Source of the DNA: JANXLO01 sp038231295
GTDB lineage: Bacteria; Armatimonadota; Chthonomonadetes; Chthonomonadales; Chthonomonadaceae
DNA: 64,000 nucleotides
Direction: 5' to 3'
Assembly: GCA_038231295.1 (NCBI GenBank)
Contig: JBBRLP010000003.1
Location: 41,354-105,353, forward strand
Numbering within the stretch: the first letter of the stretch is position 1; the number at the start of each line of letters is the position of its first letter. The position numbers and the translations under genes are program-made. This document shows, in pieces, positions 1 to 8,811 of the stretch. The notes under the pieces are model-generated. The model saw only the letters and a program-made list of their open reading frames with translations, made no database searches and was not told where the DNA came from.

Positions 1-1060
1 TCTGAAGTTCGGACTGATTGTACAGTTCCGCCTGATGCTGCTCCATCGTCATGCCGATCTGCGCCAGATACTGCTCATAGGACATACGGCTGTTCTGCAA
101 CTGGTAACCGAGCTGATTCAGTTTGTCCCGCACTTCGTCGCGCACCAGCACTTCGGGGAAATGGACTTCGGAGTTCTCCAGAATGGCTTCCAGAATTCCC
201 TGCTCGGCGATCTCATCCGAGAGGCGAACCGCATCGGACTCCAGGCGCTCATGCAGTATCTTCTTGAACTCTTCGACCGTTTCCGAGCCGGAAACCTGCA
301 TGGCGAACTCGTCCGTCACATCGGGCAGACGTTTCGCGCTGATGCTCTTGAGAGTCACCGTAAACGTGGCTTTTTTGCCCTTCTTGTCCTCTTCCTCGAA
401 GTCTTCGGGATAGGTGAGTTCGAAGGTGCGCTCTTCATCGGGCATCATGCCCATAATCGCTTCGTCGTAGCCGGGAATGTTGTTGCCCAACTGCACCAAC
501 TGACGGCGAACGGGCGTTTCGTCCTCTTCGGCCCCTTCGACTTTGATCTGATTTTCAACGATAAGCATATCGCCCGCCTGCACACCCCGGTCGGTCACGC
601 GATCCAGTTTTGCCCGCTCTTCGCGCAGGGCCAGGATGCGCTGTTCGACCATCTCATCGTTGACATGGAAGATCGGCTTCTCGACTGTTAGTCCGGTATA
701 CTCGCCGAGCGTGACCTGGGGTTCCAGTGGCACATTGGCTTTGTAGGCGTAAGGCTTCTTGTCTTCGATATCGCCCGCGTCAATTTCCGGATCGCGGAAC
801 GGGGTCAGGCTCTCCTCTTCAATCGCCTTTGGATAAGTATCGCGGACGATCTTTTCGAGGGCATGACGGCGCACCCGCTCTTTATCCACAGTCCTCTCGA
901 TGAGCGCACGCGGCGCTTTGCCGGGGCGAAAGCCGGGAATGTTGGCATAGCGTCCAAATTCACGATAGGCACTGTCGAAAGCGCGGGAGACCTGCTGCTC
1001 ATCCACTTCGATATTCAGCACGACAGTGCAGGGGTCGGTCTGCTCGGCGGTAACCTGCAT
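1..1060 (-). CDS. tig: Trigger factor (partial, 3' end outside window)
   Basis: Ribosome-associated chaperone and peptidyl-prolyl isomerase that meets nascent chains at the exit tunnel. Translating the minus strand from ATG at 1060 gives MQVTAEQTDPCTVVLNIEVD, then the ribosome-docking signature (PGFRPGKAP around residue 42), then the FKBP-like PPIase region (VTDRGVQAGDMLIVEN, later NIPGYDEAIMGM) and the start of the C-terminal helical arms. About 353 residues are visible of a usual 430-480, so the 3' end lies beyond base 1. An AAAGGAAT-like ribosome site precedes the ATG. It is divergent from dxs, and each gene has its own promoter in the shared 317-base gap. Identification is by sequence motifs and is firm. 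Confidence 0.93.
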   Translation of the reverse strand, partial: MQVTAEQTDPCTVVLNIEVDEQQVSRAFDSAYREFGRYANIPGFRPGKAPRALIERTVDKERVRRHALEKIVRDTYPKAIEEESLTPFRDPEIDAGDIEDKKPYAYKANVPLEPQVTLGEYTGLTVEKPIFHVNDEMVEQRILALREERAKLDRVTDRGVQAGDMLIVENQIKVEGAEEDETPVRRQLVQLGNNIPGYDEAIMGMMPDEERTFELTYPEDFEEEDKKGKKATFTVTLKSISAKRLPDVTDEFAMQVSGSETVEEFKKILHERLESDAVRLSDEIAEQGILEAILENSEVHFPEVLVRDEVRDKLNQLGYQLQNSRMSYEQYLAQIGMTMEQHQAELYNQSELQ

Positions 1061-1210
1061 AACGGTAGAGATTCCTTTGTATAGTGTGGTGTGGGGTATG
1101 GTGGCGTTGTGTTTCGTTGACAATGCGGGCCAGATTCAAGAAGCTGAGGGCCGCTTTCGCCCCCTCCTGAACCGCAAGAGACAGAGACGAATTCCGACCA
1201 TTTGCGGTGT

Positions 1211-1240
1211 AGCATACTCTATACATCCCTCCACTGTCAA
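1211..1240 (-). promoter_or_regulatory. Sigma-70 type promoter for tig
   Basis: On the minus strand TTGACA (1240-1235) and TATGCT (1216-1211) are separated by 18 bases, about 150 bases upstream of the tig start. The rest of the 1061-1377 gap shows only this promoter and the dxs promoter. Confidence 0.7.
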
Positions 1241-1270
1241 GAGCCACAGCCAGTGGGAACGTTGTTGGAA

Positions 1271-1300
1271 TTGACAGCGTAAGCAACGGGAGGGTACAAT
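1271..1300 (+). promoter_or_regulatory. Sigma-70 type promoter for dxs
   Basis: TTGACA (1271-1276) and TACAAT (1295-1300) are 18 bases apart, about 78 bases ahead of the dxs ATG. The same TTGACA-N18-TACAAT arrangement occurs in front of tRNA-Thr at 7821-7850, so this is probably the standard housekeeping promoter form in this genome. Confidence 0.8.
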
Positions 1301-1377
1301 CCGCTATCCAAAACACGCGCAGGTGAACTGCACCGCGCTGCCGACGCGCCCTGCGTCCATAAAGGGGCCTTATTAGA

Positions 1378-3354
1378 ATGTACGAGCTTTTGTCGCGTAT
1401 TCACAGCCCCGCCGATCTAAAGAGTCTTAACCGAGACCAACTGAAGCAGGTTGCCAGAGAACTACGCCAGGCTATCATTGACAACCTCTCCAAGACCGGC
1501 GGGCATTTCGCGTCCGACCTGGGCGCTGCCGACCTCATCCTCGCGCTCCACACCGTCTACGACGTTCCGCAAGACAAGATTATCTGGGATACCGGACATC
1601 AGTGCTACGCGCACAAGATGCTGACGGGCCGTCTCGACCGCTTCAATACTCTGCGGCAGTACGGCGGTCTCTCTGGCTTCCTGCGCCGTGAGGAGAGCGA
1701 GTTCGACCTGTTCGGTGCGGGACACGCCGGAACCAGTATCTCCGCTGCCTACGGCTTCGCGGTCGCCCGCGACATGGCCGGACGCAAGGACGAAAGCGTT
1801 CTGGCCGTGATCGGAGATGCCTCCATGACGGCGGGTCTCGCCCTCGAAGGATTGCACAACGCGGGCCACAGCGGACGCAACTTCACCGTCATTCTCAACG
1901 ACAACGAGATGAGCATCGCGGAGAGCGTTGGCGGTCTCGCCACCTATCTTGCCAAACTCCGCGTCTCGCCCTTCTATCAGAATGCTGAAGCGCAGGCGAA
2001 GTCCCTGCTCAAGCGCGTACCAGGTACGCCGGGCCGCATGGTCAACAAGGCGGCTGGCTCCCTGCTGCGGCACAATCTGACCCATCTTGTCTCCTCCGAT
2101 CAGTCCGGCATTCTGTTCGAGGAACTCGGGTTCCAGTATTTCGGCCCAGTAGATGGACATGATCTCGACCTGCTCCTTGACCTGTTCACGCAGATCAAGC
2201 AGATCAACGGCCCGGTTTTCGTGCATCTTCGCACCGTCAAGGGCAAAGGCTACGAGCAGGCGGAAGGGGATGCCCGCAAGTGGCACGCCGTCACCCCACC
2301 GATGTTCGCCGATACCGCCGCCGGAACCGCCAGTGGCAGTAAATCCAGCGGACAGACCTGGACGAACTACTTCAGCAAGACGATCATCGAACTGGCCGAA
2401 AAAGACTCCAGGATCGCCGCCATCACGGCTGCCATGCCGGACGGCACCGGCCTGACCAAGTTCAAAGAGGTCTACCCTGACCGCTACTTCGACACCGCCA
2501 TCGCCGAACAGCACGCGGTCTGCTTCGCGGCGGGTATGGCTGCCGAGGGCATGAAGCCCATCACCGCCATCTACAGCACCTTCCTGCAGCGGGCCTACGA
2601 CATGATTCTGCACGATGTCGCGCTCCAGAATTTGCCGGTCATCTTCTGCCTCGACCGAGCCGGGCTTGTCGGAGACGACGGCCCAACGCATCATGGCGTC
2701 TTCGACATCGCCTATATGCGGCATATCCCCAACATGGCCCTGCTCGCCCCGAAAGACGGCGAGGAGCTGGTAGCGATGATGCGCTACACCGTCAATGAAC
2801 ACGTCGTCGGCGAGCATTCCGGGCCAATCGCCATGCGCTACCCACGTGGCAACGCGCCGAGCGTACCGTGGGGCAGCGAGTCAACTCCCATCGTCTTCGG
2901 TAAAGCGGAAACGATCCTGCACGGCAACGACATCGGTCTTCTGGCCTATGGCAACATGGTCGCGCCCGCCTTCGAGGCGGCGCGGATGCTGGAGGCGGAG
3001 GGCGTCAGCGTGGAGTTCGTCAACCTGCGCTGGGCCAAGCCGCTGGACGAGGCCACTATTCTCGAAGTCGCCCGGCGCACCCGTACACTCATCGTCATGG
3101 AGGAGGGCTGCATCACCGGTGGCGTAGGCTCGGCGGTACTGGAGCTGCTCGCAGCGAACGGTCTCTCGAACGTGAAGGTCAAACTGTTCGGCATTCCGGA
3201 CCGTTTCATCGAACACGGCGCGATCCCCATCCTGCACCGTCTCTGTATGCTCACGGCCCCCGATTTCGCCGCTGCCGCTCGCGATCTGCTGGGCCGTCCG
3301 CAGCCGGAGCCGGAACCCCTCACTGAGGTCGTGCGCGAATCCCTCACCGCCTGA
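1378..3354 (+). CDS. dxs: 1-deoxy-D-xylulose-5-phosphate synthase
   Basis: Condenses pyruvate and glyceraldehyde 3-phosphate to DXP, the first step of the MEP isoprenoid pathway, also feeding thiamine and pyridoxal synthesis. The 658-residue product has the family layout: N-terminal TPP half with GDASMTAG (146-153) and NDNEMSI (174-180) for Mg-diphosphate binding, His43 and His74 in expected places, a transketolase pyrimidine-binding middle (AIAEQHAVCFAAGMA; DRAGLVGDDGPTHHG) and the C-terminal transketolase domain. The length is near the usual 620-640. AAAGGGG at 1361-1367 sits 10 bases before the ATG. It stands alone, with its own promoter and a downstream terminator, so it is probably monocistronic. 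Confidence 0.97.
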   Translation: MYELLSRIHSPADLKSLNRDQLKQVARELRQAIIDNLSKTGGHFASDLGAADLILALHTVYDVPQDKIIWDTGHQCYAHKMLTGRLDRFNTLRQYGGLSGFLRREESEFDLFGAGHAGTSISAAYGFAVARDMAGRKDESVLAVIGDASMTAGLALEGLHNAGHSGRNFTVILNDNEMSIAESVGGLATYLAKLRVSPFYQNAEAQAKSLLKRVPGTPGRMVNKAAGSLLRHNLTHLVSSDQSGILFEELGFQYFGPVDGHDLDLLLDLFTQIKQINGPVFVHLRTVKGKGYEQAEGDARKWHAVTPPMFADTAAGTASGSKSSGQTWTNYFSKTIIELAEKDSRIAAITAAMPDGTGLTKFKEVYPDRYFDTAIAEQHAVCFAAGMAAEGMKPITAIYSTFLQRAYDMILHDVALQNLPVIFCLDRAGLVGDDGPTHHGVFDIAYMRHIPNMALLAPKDGEELVAMMRYTVNEHVVGEHSGPIAMRYPRGNAPSVPWGSESTPIVFGKAETILHGNDIGLLAYGNMVAPAFEAARMLEAEGVSVEFVNLRWAKPLDEATILEVARRTRTLIVMEEGCITGGVGSAVLELLAANGLSNVKVKLFGIPDRFIEHGAIPILHRLCMLTAPDFAAAARDLLGRPQPEPEPLTEVVRESLTA

Positions 3355-3381
3355 CATATCGCACATTCATGCCAGTAACGG

Positions 3382-3413
3382 GAGGGCAGGCTGCACCTAC
3401 GCGGCCTGCCCTC
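3382..3413 (+). terminator. Terminator after dxs
   Basis: A perfect 10-bp stem (gagggcaggc 3382-3391 with gcctgccctc 3404-3413) with a 12-base loop, followed by a pyrimidine-rich but not pure-T tail. It lies 27 bases past the dxs stop. Confidence 0.65.
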
Positions 3414-3528
3414 TTCTACTTCTGCTTCCGAAAAAATGCTTTAACAGGATTTCTCTTGTCCGCAGTCGAACTGAAGACGGTATCCCGGCGTTACCTGCAC
3501 TCTATGCCTTTGAGGAAGAAAGTCTATT

Positions 3529-3990
3529 ATGCGTACCCTGCTCTGTTTGCTTTTTATAGCGGCGGCATCTACTCTCGCCCTTGCCGCCCAAGCCCCGACG
3601 TTGAAAGCCGATCATCTGCCGGAAATGGAGAAGCAGGCGCTTCAGGTGGAGAAGGACTGGAACGAAGCGGTGAAGAGCCAGAACAGGGCGAAAATCGAAC
3701 GCTTTTGCGCGGCGGATTTTGTCCTGACCGATGACGAGGGCAAGCTGAGCGATCTGCCGAAATACCTCGACGCGACGGTTCATCATCTCAAAATAAACTC
3801 CTATACGCTGAGTGAGTTGGCGGCGAAGCTCTACGGGGATACCGCTGTCGTAACCGGGCATTGGAAAGGCACGGTCACAGTGGATGGCGAGGATTCGGAA
3901 GGGCTATATGGCTTTACAGACACCTTCGTGCGCCGTGATGGGCGCTGGTGGGCTATTGCCTCACAGATGTCCGCCATACCTGCGAAATAA
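3529..3990 (+). CDS. Secreted NTF2-like (SnoaL/DUF4440-type) protein
   Basis: A 153-residue protein with a clear signal peptide (hydrophobic residues 4-19, likely cut after ALAA) and one NTF2-like fold domain. The pattern KDWNEAVKSQNRAKIERFCA, a DGRWWAIASQ ending, and alternating hydrophobic strands fit the SnoaL/DUF4440 group. Members bind small ligands or act as isomerases or hydrolases, but nothing here fixes a substrate. It lies 9 bases upstream of a TPR gene on the same strand, so the two are probably co-transcribed. A second NTF2-like/TPR pair (17240-18393) lies elsewhere in the window. Function unassigned. Confidence 0.75.
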   Translation: MRTLLCLLFIAAASTLALAAQAPTLKADHLPEMEKQALQVEKDWNEAVKSQNRAKIERFCAADFVLTDDEGKLSDLPKYLDATVHHLKINSYTLSELAAKLYGDTAVVTGHWKGTVTVDGEDSEGLYGFTDTFVRRDGRWWAIASQMSAIPAK

Positions 3991-3999
3991 GGACGGCTG

Positions 4000-4530
4000 A
4001 TGAAGAAGAGCCTTTACGCGGTTACGATTGTGATTCTGCTGCTCGGCGCAGGTGCGGCGGTCTATTTTCACCCCTGGAGCGCCGCCAGTCCCCTTGCTGA
4101 AGGCGACGAACTCTTCCGCACGGGCAAATTCGCGGAAGCAGCAGCGCTCTATCGGCGGGCCGCTTCGGCGCATCCTGCCAATGTGCAGGCACGCGTGAAA
4201 CTCGGCAAATGCCTGATTGCGATGCACCAAAGCGCCGAAGCCGCAGCGGAGTTGAAAGAGGCGGTCCAGCAGCCTACTGCGAATGCGGAGGTGTGGCATA
4301 CGCTGGGAGAAGCCTATGCGGGCGATAAGCATTTTGGGGAAGCCATAGATGCCTACCTGCACGCGCTTCAACAGGAACCGAACCGCGTCCATACCCATCT
4401 CATGCTGGGGCAGGCGTACAGCGATAGTGGCAAGAACAAGCAGGCGCGTGCCGAGTGGGAGAAGGTGATTGCGCTTGATCCCCTGAATGAGGGCCAACTT
4501 GCCCGCAAACTGCTAAAATTTCACCACTGA
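4000..4530 (+). CDS. Membrane-anchored TPR protein
   Basis: A 176-residue protein. Residues 5-24 form one N-terminal membrane helix, followed by about four tetratricopeptide repeats (AEGDELFRTGKFAEAAALYR; a later HTLGEAYAGDKHFGEAIDAY repeat; LGQAYSDSGKNKQARAEWEK). TPR arrays mediate protein-protein contacts, and the anchor would place this one outside the cytoplasmic membrane. It begins 9 bases after the upstream NTF2-like gene and probably shares its transcript. The partner is unknown. Confidence 0.8.
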   Translation: MKKSLYAVTIVILLLGAGAAVYFHPWSAASPLAEGDELFRTGKFAEAAALYRRAASAHPANVQARVKLGKCLIAMHQSAEAAAELKEAVQQPTANAEVWHTLGEAYAGDKHFGEAIDAYLHALQQEPNRVHTHLMLGQAYSDSGKNKQARAEWEKVIALDPLNEGQLARKLLKFHH

Positions 4531-4585
4531 TCCGGCTGTCGGGTAATCGCCGGGGCGTGGTCAACACAAGAAGATTGGAAAGTCT

Positions 4586-5764
4586 ATGCAGACGTTCGGT
4601 GTGGGAATGATCGGGTATGGATTTATCGGCAAAGTACATAGTCACGCGCATCTGGCCCTGCCTCTGCTCTACGATCCCTTGCCCGCCCGCACCCGCCTCG
4701 TCGGGGTCTGCACGGCGACGGAAGCGAGCGGGAGGAAGGCGCAGGAGCAGGCAGGATTTGCGTTCGTGACGCAGGACTATCGGGCCTTGCTGGAGCGCGA
4801 CGACATTCATCTCATCCATATCTGCACTCCCAACGACGCTCATTTCGCAGCGGTTCGCGATGCGCTGACGGCGGGCAAGCATATCTACTGTGATAAGCCT
4901 CTGGCCCTGAACGTGGCGGAGGCGGAAGAACTCCATGCGCTGGCGCAGTCGGTTCCGACGGTTCAGCAGATGACCTTCAACTATCGCTTCGTTCCTGCTC
5001 TGATGCGGGCGAGGCAGCTTGTCGAGGCAGGGTTTCTTGGCGAACTGTTTTCGTTCCGCGCCGCCTATCTCCACGCCGGATATATTGACCCGAAACGGCC
5101 CTACTCCTGGCGGCTGAATATGGCCCGGAGCGGTGGCGGGGCGATTGCAGACCTGGGAGCGCACGTCATTGACCTGACGCGCTATCTGGTGGGGCCGGGC
5201 ACGGGTGTCGAGCGGGGCGGCGAGTTCGCGGCGGTCAGCGCGAGCCTTCAAACCGTCATCAAAGAGCGCACGGAGGCGAAGACCGGGCATATTCATCCGG
5301 TGGATGTGGACGATATCGCGCTGGCGCAGTGCCGTCTGACGGGCGGAGCGATGGGAACACTCGAAGCCTCGCGGCTTGCGACCGGTGTGCAGGACGAACT
5401 CCGCATCGAACTGCACGGCAGCCGGGGCGGACTGCGCTTCAATCTCATGGATCCAAACTGGCTCGACGCCTACGACGCCACGCAGACGGAAGCCCCCCTC
5501 GGCGGAGACAGAGGCACAACGCGCATCGAATCCGTCACGCGCTACCCGAAGCCCTACAGCCTCGGCGCGACCAAAAATACTGTCGGCTGGCTCAACTTCC
5601 ATATCCACAGCGTCCACGATTTCGTCACCAATGTCGCCCGCCATACCGAGGGTCTGCCAAGGGACGTTCGTTCTCCCAACTTCGCCGACGGGCTTGCCAC
5701 GCAGCGCGTGATCGCTGCCTGCCAGAGATCGGATATGGACGGCGGGGGCTGGACACCCGTCTGA
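4586..5764 (+). CDS. Gfo/Idh/MocA family oxidoreductase
   Basis: An NAD(P)-dependent sugar or inositol dehydrogenase-type enzyme of 392 residues. Residues 5-14 (GVGMIGYGFIGK) form the Rossmann nucleotide loop, CTPNDAHF and the catalytic-core YCDKPLA follow near residues 75-110, and the C-terminal alpha/beta domain carries GGGAIADLGAHVIDL, which supplies the Asp/His of the active site. The family oxidises or rearranges sugars; the substrate cannot be read from sequence. It has its own upstream gap and an A-rich leader. No sugar genes adjoin it, so its pathway is open. Confidence 0.88.
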   Translation: MQTFGVGMIGYGFIGKVHSHAHLALPLLYDPLPARTRLVGVCTATEASGRKAQEQAGFAFVTQDYRALLERDDIHLIHICTPNDAHFAAVRDALTAGKHIYCDKPLALNVAEAEELHALAQSVPTVQQMTFNYRFVPALMRARQLVEAGFLGELFSFRAAYLHAGYIDPKRPYSWRLNMARSGGGAIADLGAHVIDLTRYLVGPGTGVERGGEFAAVSASLQTVIKERTEAKTGHIHPVDVDDIALAQCRLTGGAMGTLEASRLATGVQDELRIELHGSRGGLRFNLMDPNWLDAYDATQTEAPLGGDRGTTRIESVTRYPKPYSLGATKNTVGWLNFHIHSVHDFVTNVARHTEGLPRDVRSPNFADGLATQRVIAACQRSDMDGGGWTPV

Positions 5765-5924
5765 CCTCTCAGCAAAACGGAAGGTAGTACCTCCCATCCG
5801 TATCTCCGTTTAACGAAAGTGCGAAGTTGGCGTTTTGCTTGTAAACGCCTCGCATTAGACTTCGACACAGAGGCAGGCAAGAAGGCGGTCGGCTTTTAGA
5901 AACGCGAGCGATAGGAGCAGAACG

Positions 5925-7556
5925 ATGCCACAGGGAAGATGCAGCAACTTCGGCAACGGTGCTAAAGCGGACAGCAGTGAGGTTCTTACGATTCCAGACG
6001 GACAGGATATGATCTGTCCGCTCTGTAAACATCAGTTGAGTCCCATTGTCGGGCGCGGAACTTCGCGTGCCCCTGTGGTTCCGCTTATGTTGGGCGCGTT
6101 ACTGTTGCTTGTCGTGGGCATTCTTGGCTTTGCAGTCAAAGCGATAATGTCACATCGGGCAGAGAGCGGTGGGAATGTCGTCAACAGCAGTAATGGCGGT
6201 GACAGCAACACCGGGAACAAGAGCGGCGGAAATAATGGAAGTGCTACTCCCGTCCCCTTCAAGGGCAATATCGTGATGCGCCTGCAAGGCTCGACGACGA
6301 TTGGCACCGATCTGGCGCCTGCACTTGTGGAGGCGTTCCTGAAGAAAAAGGGCGCGACCTCTGTCTCGACTGTAGCCCAGGCGCCGGGCGCAGACGGAAA
6401 GACGGACACGAAAATTGTGGAGGCGACTTTCCCTGCCGGAACGATGCCGGATGGGCCTGATGTCGGCGTAGAAATCCAGTATAGAGGTTCGGATACGGCC
6501 TTTACGGATATGAAAACCAATAAGTGCGATATTGGAATGGCCTCCCGTCCGGTCAAACCAGACGAGCAGGTCGGTCTTGGCGACCTGACCAGCCCGGCAA
6601 ATGAGCACGTGCTTGCGCTTGACGGAATCGCCATCATCGTCGGAAGCAACAATCCGTTCGGGACACTATCCAAAGGGGATTTGGCGAGCATCTTCTCAGG
6701 CAAGACCACAAACTGGTCGAAGGTCAACAACGGCCACAGACCCATCAAACTCTACGCTCGTGATGAGAACTCCGGCACACACGACACGTTTCAGAATCTT
6801 GTTCTCGGCAAAACGAAGATGGCAACCGCCCAGAGGTTCGATTCCAGTGAGGCGCTGGTAGATGCGGTCGCGAAAGACCCGGACGGCATCGGCTATGTCA
6901 GCCTATCGTTCGTGAAGGACAACATGCCAATCAAGGCTGTGGCAATTGGCAATGGCGCGGCGGCGCGCCAGCCAACGGTCTTTACCGTCCAGACGGAGGA
7001 CTATCTGCTCTCCCGGCGTCTCTACCTCTACACCCCCACTCCTGCGCGAAGTGCCCTGGCCTCGGAGTTTGTGCAGTACACTATCTCGGACGCGGGCCAG
7101 GATGTGGTGAAAAGTGTGGGCTTCGTCGGGCAGAGCATTCCGAAGAAAGCCGACATCCCCCTCGCTCCCGCGCTTCCACCGGATGCTCCGGGCGAATATG
7201 CCGCATTGGTGAAGGGCGCGACTCGCCTGCCCTTCAATTTCCGGTTCCGAACGGGCAGCGATCAGCTCGACAACAAAGCGCTCGCCGACCTTGGCCGTTT
7301 CCAGCGGTGGATTGTTGCCAATCGAGATCAGGTTGTCGCACCGCTGCTTATTGGTTTCGCGGACAGCACGGGGGCAGCGGACGCCAATATGCGACTGTCG
7401 AAATCCCGTGCCGCCACTGTTGCTGCCAAACTCAATCAGGCGGGCCTCTATCCCGCCGTCAATGGCTTTGGCAGCGCCTGTCCCGTCGCGGACAACAGTT
7501 CCGACGGCGGAAGGGAACAGAATCGCCGCGTGGAGGTCTGGGTAAAGACCCGTTGA
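5925..7556 (+). CDS. Zinc-ribbon-like, PstS-type binding domain and OmpA C-terminal fusion
   Basis: A 543-residue chimera. The N-terminus has cysteines arranged as a short metal-binding knuckle (Cys6; CPLC near residues 32-35). A membrane helix follows at about 49-70, then a Ser/Gly/Asn-rich linker. Residues about 105-390 form a phosphate-binding PstS-like domain (GSTTIG; GTHDTFQNLV; DGIGYVSLSFVK). Residues about 425-543 form an OmpA/MotB peptidoglycan-binding domain (RFRTGSDQLDNKALADL; NRRVEVWVKTR). Phosphate-binding plus OmpA proteins are known, but the cytoplasmic ribbon is less usual. It may tether a ligand sensor or scavenger to the cell wall. No pst transport genes are nearby. Confidence 0.8.
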   Translation: MPQGRCSNFGNGAKADSSEVLTIPDGQDMICPLCKHQLSPIVGRGTSRAPVVPLMLGALLLLVVGILGFAVKAIMSHRAESGGNVVNSSNGGDSNTGNKSGGNNGSATPVPFKGNIVMRLQGSTTIGTDLAPALVEAFLKKKGATSVSTVAQAPGADGKTDTKIVEATFPAGTMPDGPDVGVEIQYRGSDTAFTDMKTNKCDIGMASRPVKPDEQVGLGDLTSPANEHVLALDGIAIIVGSNNPFGTLSKGDLASIFSGKTTNWSKVNNGHRPIKLYARDENSGTHDTFQNLVLGKTKMATAQRFDSSEALVDAVAKDPDGIGYVSLSFVKDNMPIKAVAIGNGAAARQPTVFTVQTEDYLLSRRLYLYTPTPARSALASEFVQYTISDAGQDVVKSVGFVGQSIPKKADIPLAPALPPDAPGEYAALVKGATRLPFNFRFRTGSDQLDNKALADLGRFQRWIVANRDQVVAPLLIGFADSTGAADANMRLSKSRAATVAAKLNQAGLYPAVNGFGSACPVADNSSDGGREQNRRVEVWVKTR

Positions 7557-7585
7557 TTTCGCCTTGTGCAGCCTCCAACGAGGGA

Positions 7586-7736
7586 GCAAAGGATTTCACC
7601 CTTCACTACGCGGCTTCGCCGGATGGACATTCGGACAAAATACGTTGAATGCGAAGAGCGGCCCCGTCAGCCCGAACGTTTCCGAAGGAAACTGGGCCGA
7701 AGGTCATATAGCGGAAACTTCAAGCCGTCGCGCTCC
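7586..7736 (+). repeat. Dispersed intergenic repeat, family A copy 1
   Basis: The 7557-7908 gap is filled mainly by this roughly 150-base element. It contains cactacgcggcttcgccgga, a tccgaagga-type palindrome (gtttccgaaggaaac), then gggccgaaggtca and gccgtcgcgctcc. The same blocks recur in the same order at 16983-17150, in reverse at 62086-62223, and as an inverted pair at 36359-36530. It has no reading frame typical of a protein. Confidence 0.85.
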
Positions 7737-7820
7737 TCTACAATCGTACTTCCTTGCCTGCATAACTCACCTTATGCAGGCTGCGAAGGAGCCTCGCAGT
7801 TGCGGTCTTAACAGCGTATC

Positions 7821-7850
7821 TTGACAGGCGCGGCAGACGGGTGATACAAT
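7821..7850 (+). promoter_or_regulatory. Promoter for tRNA-Thr
   Basis: TTGACA (7821-7826), an 18-base spacer and TACAAT (7845-7850), ending 58 bases upstream of the tRNA. Confidence 0.8.
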
Positions 7851-7908
7851 AAGAAGGATAGTGATGTTAGTAGCCATGTTAATCCTATTAGCATCTGCTC
7901 GATGATTT

Positions 7909-7980
7909 GCCTCTGTGGCGCAGTGGTAGCGCAACTGTCTTGTAAACAGTAGGTCCTCGGTTCGAATCCGAGCGGAGGCC
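7909..7980 (+). tRNA. tRNA-Thr (anticodon TGT)
   Basis: A 72-base cloverleaf. The acceptor GCCTCTG pairs with CGGAGGC (one G-T pair), the D stem is GCGC, the anticodon stem ACTGT/ACAGT holds loop CTTGTAA, and the T arm has TTCGAAT. The anticodon is at 7941-7943. G1-C72 and C2-G71 are threonine identity pairs. CCA is not encoded. It has its own promoter and stands alone. Confidence 0.96.
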
Positions 7981-8092
7981 TTCCCCGGCCGCCCCTCTTT
8001 CTTCGTGTGCCTGTTGCCGAGGCCACGAAGGCGATACTATTCCCATCAACCCGATGTCCTTCTAAGGACGCATCTCAGGAGAAATCAAGACA

Positions 8093-8542
8093 ATGCGTAA
8101 AATTTCGCTCGCGTTTGCCTGCACCGCTCTGCTGGTCAGTCAGGCCACCGGCGTTCTCGCTGGCCCGCCCAAAAAGCCCACGAAGCCTGCCGCCAAGCCC
8201 GGTAAAGAGAAAGTCGTGACGACCAAATCCGGCCTCAAGTATATTGACCTGGTTGTTGGCAAAGGCGCTTCGCCCAAGAGCGGTCATGAGGTGACAGTTC
8301 ACTACGTGGGAACCTTCATGGACGGCAAAGAGTTCGACAGCGACAAAGGCAAAGGTTTCCCCTTCGCCATCGGCACCGGCGGGGTCATTCCCGGCTGGGA
8401 CGAAGGCGTCATGACGATGAAGGTCGGCGGCAAGCGCAAACTCATCGTCCCGCCGAGCCTCGCCTACGGCCCAGGTGGCTACGGACCCATCCCCCCGAAC
8501 GCCACCCTCCAGTTCGTCGTGGAGCTTGTCAGCGTCAAGTAA
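8093..8542 (+). CDS. Secreted FKBP-type peptidyl-prolyl cis-trans isomerase
   Basis: A 149-residue protein with a signal peptide (residues 1-23, cut after VLA), a Lys/Pro-rich spacer and one FKBP domain (about 45-149). The FKBP core is clear: VHYVGTFMDGKEFDSD, the GGVIPGWDEGV ligand wall, LIVPPSLAYG and FVVELVSVK. It speeds proline isomerisation in exported proteins. A purine-rich AGGAGAAATC stretch precedes the ATG. A strong terminator follows, and the HtrA-type protease lies next, so the pair would both serve envelope protein quality control, though they are not in one operon. Confidence 0.93.
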   Translation: MRKISLAFACTALLVSQATGVLAGPPKKPTKPAAKPGKEKVVTTKSGLKYIDLVVGKGASPKSGHEVTVHYVGTFMDGKEFDSDKGKGFPFAIGTGGVIPGWDEGVMTMKVGGKRKLIVPPSLAYGPGGYGPIPPNATLQFVVELVSVK

Positions 8543-8564
8543 CATACTGTTTCCACTTTGATTT

Positions 8565-8597
8565 CGGCCCTGCACAGTCTCTGTGCAGGGCCGTTTT
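8565..8597 (+). terminator. Terminator after the FKBP gene
   Basis: A 13-bp perfect stem (8565-8577 with 8581-8593), a three-base loop, then TTTT. Confidence 0.88.
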
Positions 8598-8668
8598 CGT
8601 GTTTTGCTCATGCAGCGGCCTCAGAAACAATTTTTTCGATTTCGGGATTTTCAGAAACACGCGCCATT

Positions 8669-8769
8669 ACTCTCTCCGTATATTAATGTAGGAGAGAGTT
8701 CGCTGAACTTCGCTTTCGTTTGTTCGTCACTCTGAAAGAGAGACGTGACAGACCATCTCTCTCTTTCAG
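8669..8769 (+). promoter_or_regulatory. Two inverted repeats upstream of the HtrA gene
   Basis: The 270-base gap between the FKBP terminator and the protease gene holds two dyads: actctctcc (8669-8677) with ggagagagt (8691-8699), and ctgaaagagaga (8732-8743) with tctctctttcag (8758-8769). The inner arms also carry GTCAC/GTGAC. They could be operators or leader hairpins for stress control of the protease. No clean -35/-10 pair is visible. Confidence 0.45.
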
Positions 8770-8811
8770 CAGGTCACTTTCCTAAACTTCCATTTAAGGG
8801 TAAAAACGAAA

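Noticed and set aside
4400..5797. 465-codon minus-strand frame opposite the oxidoreductase.
   Set aside because: Antisense shadow of a well-identified Gfo/Idh/MocA gene.
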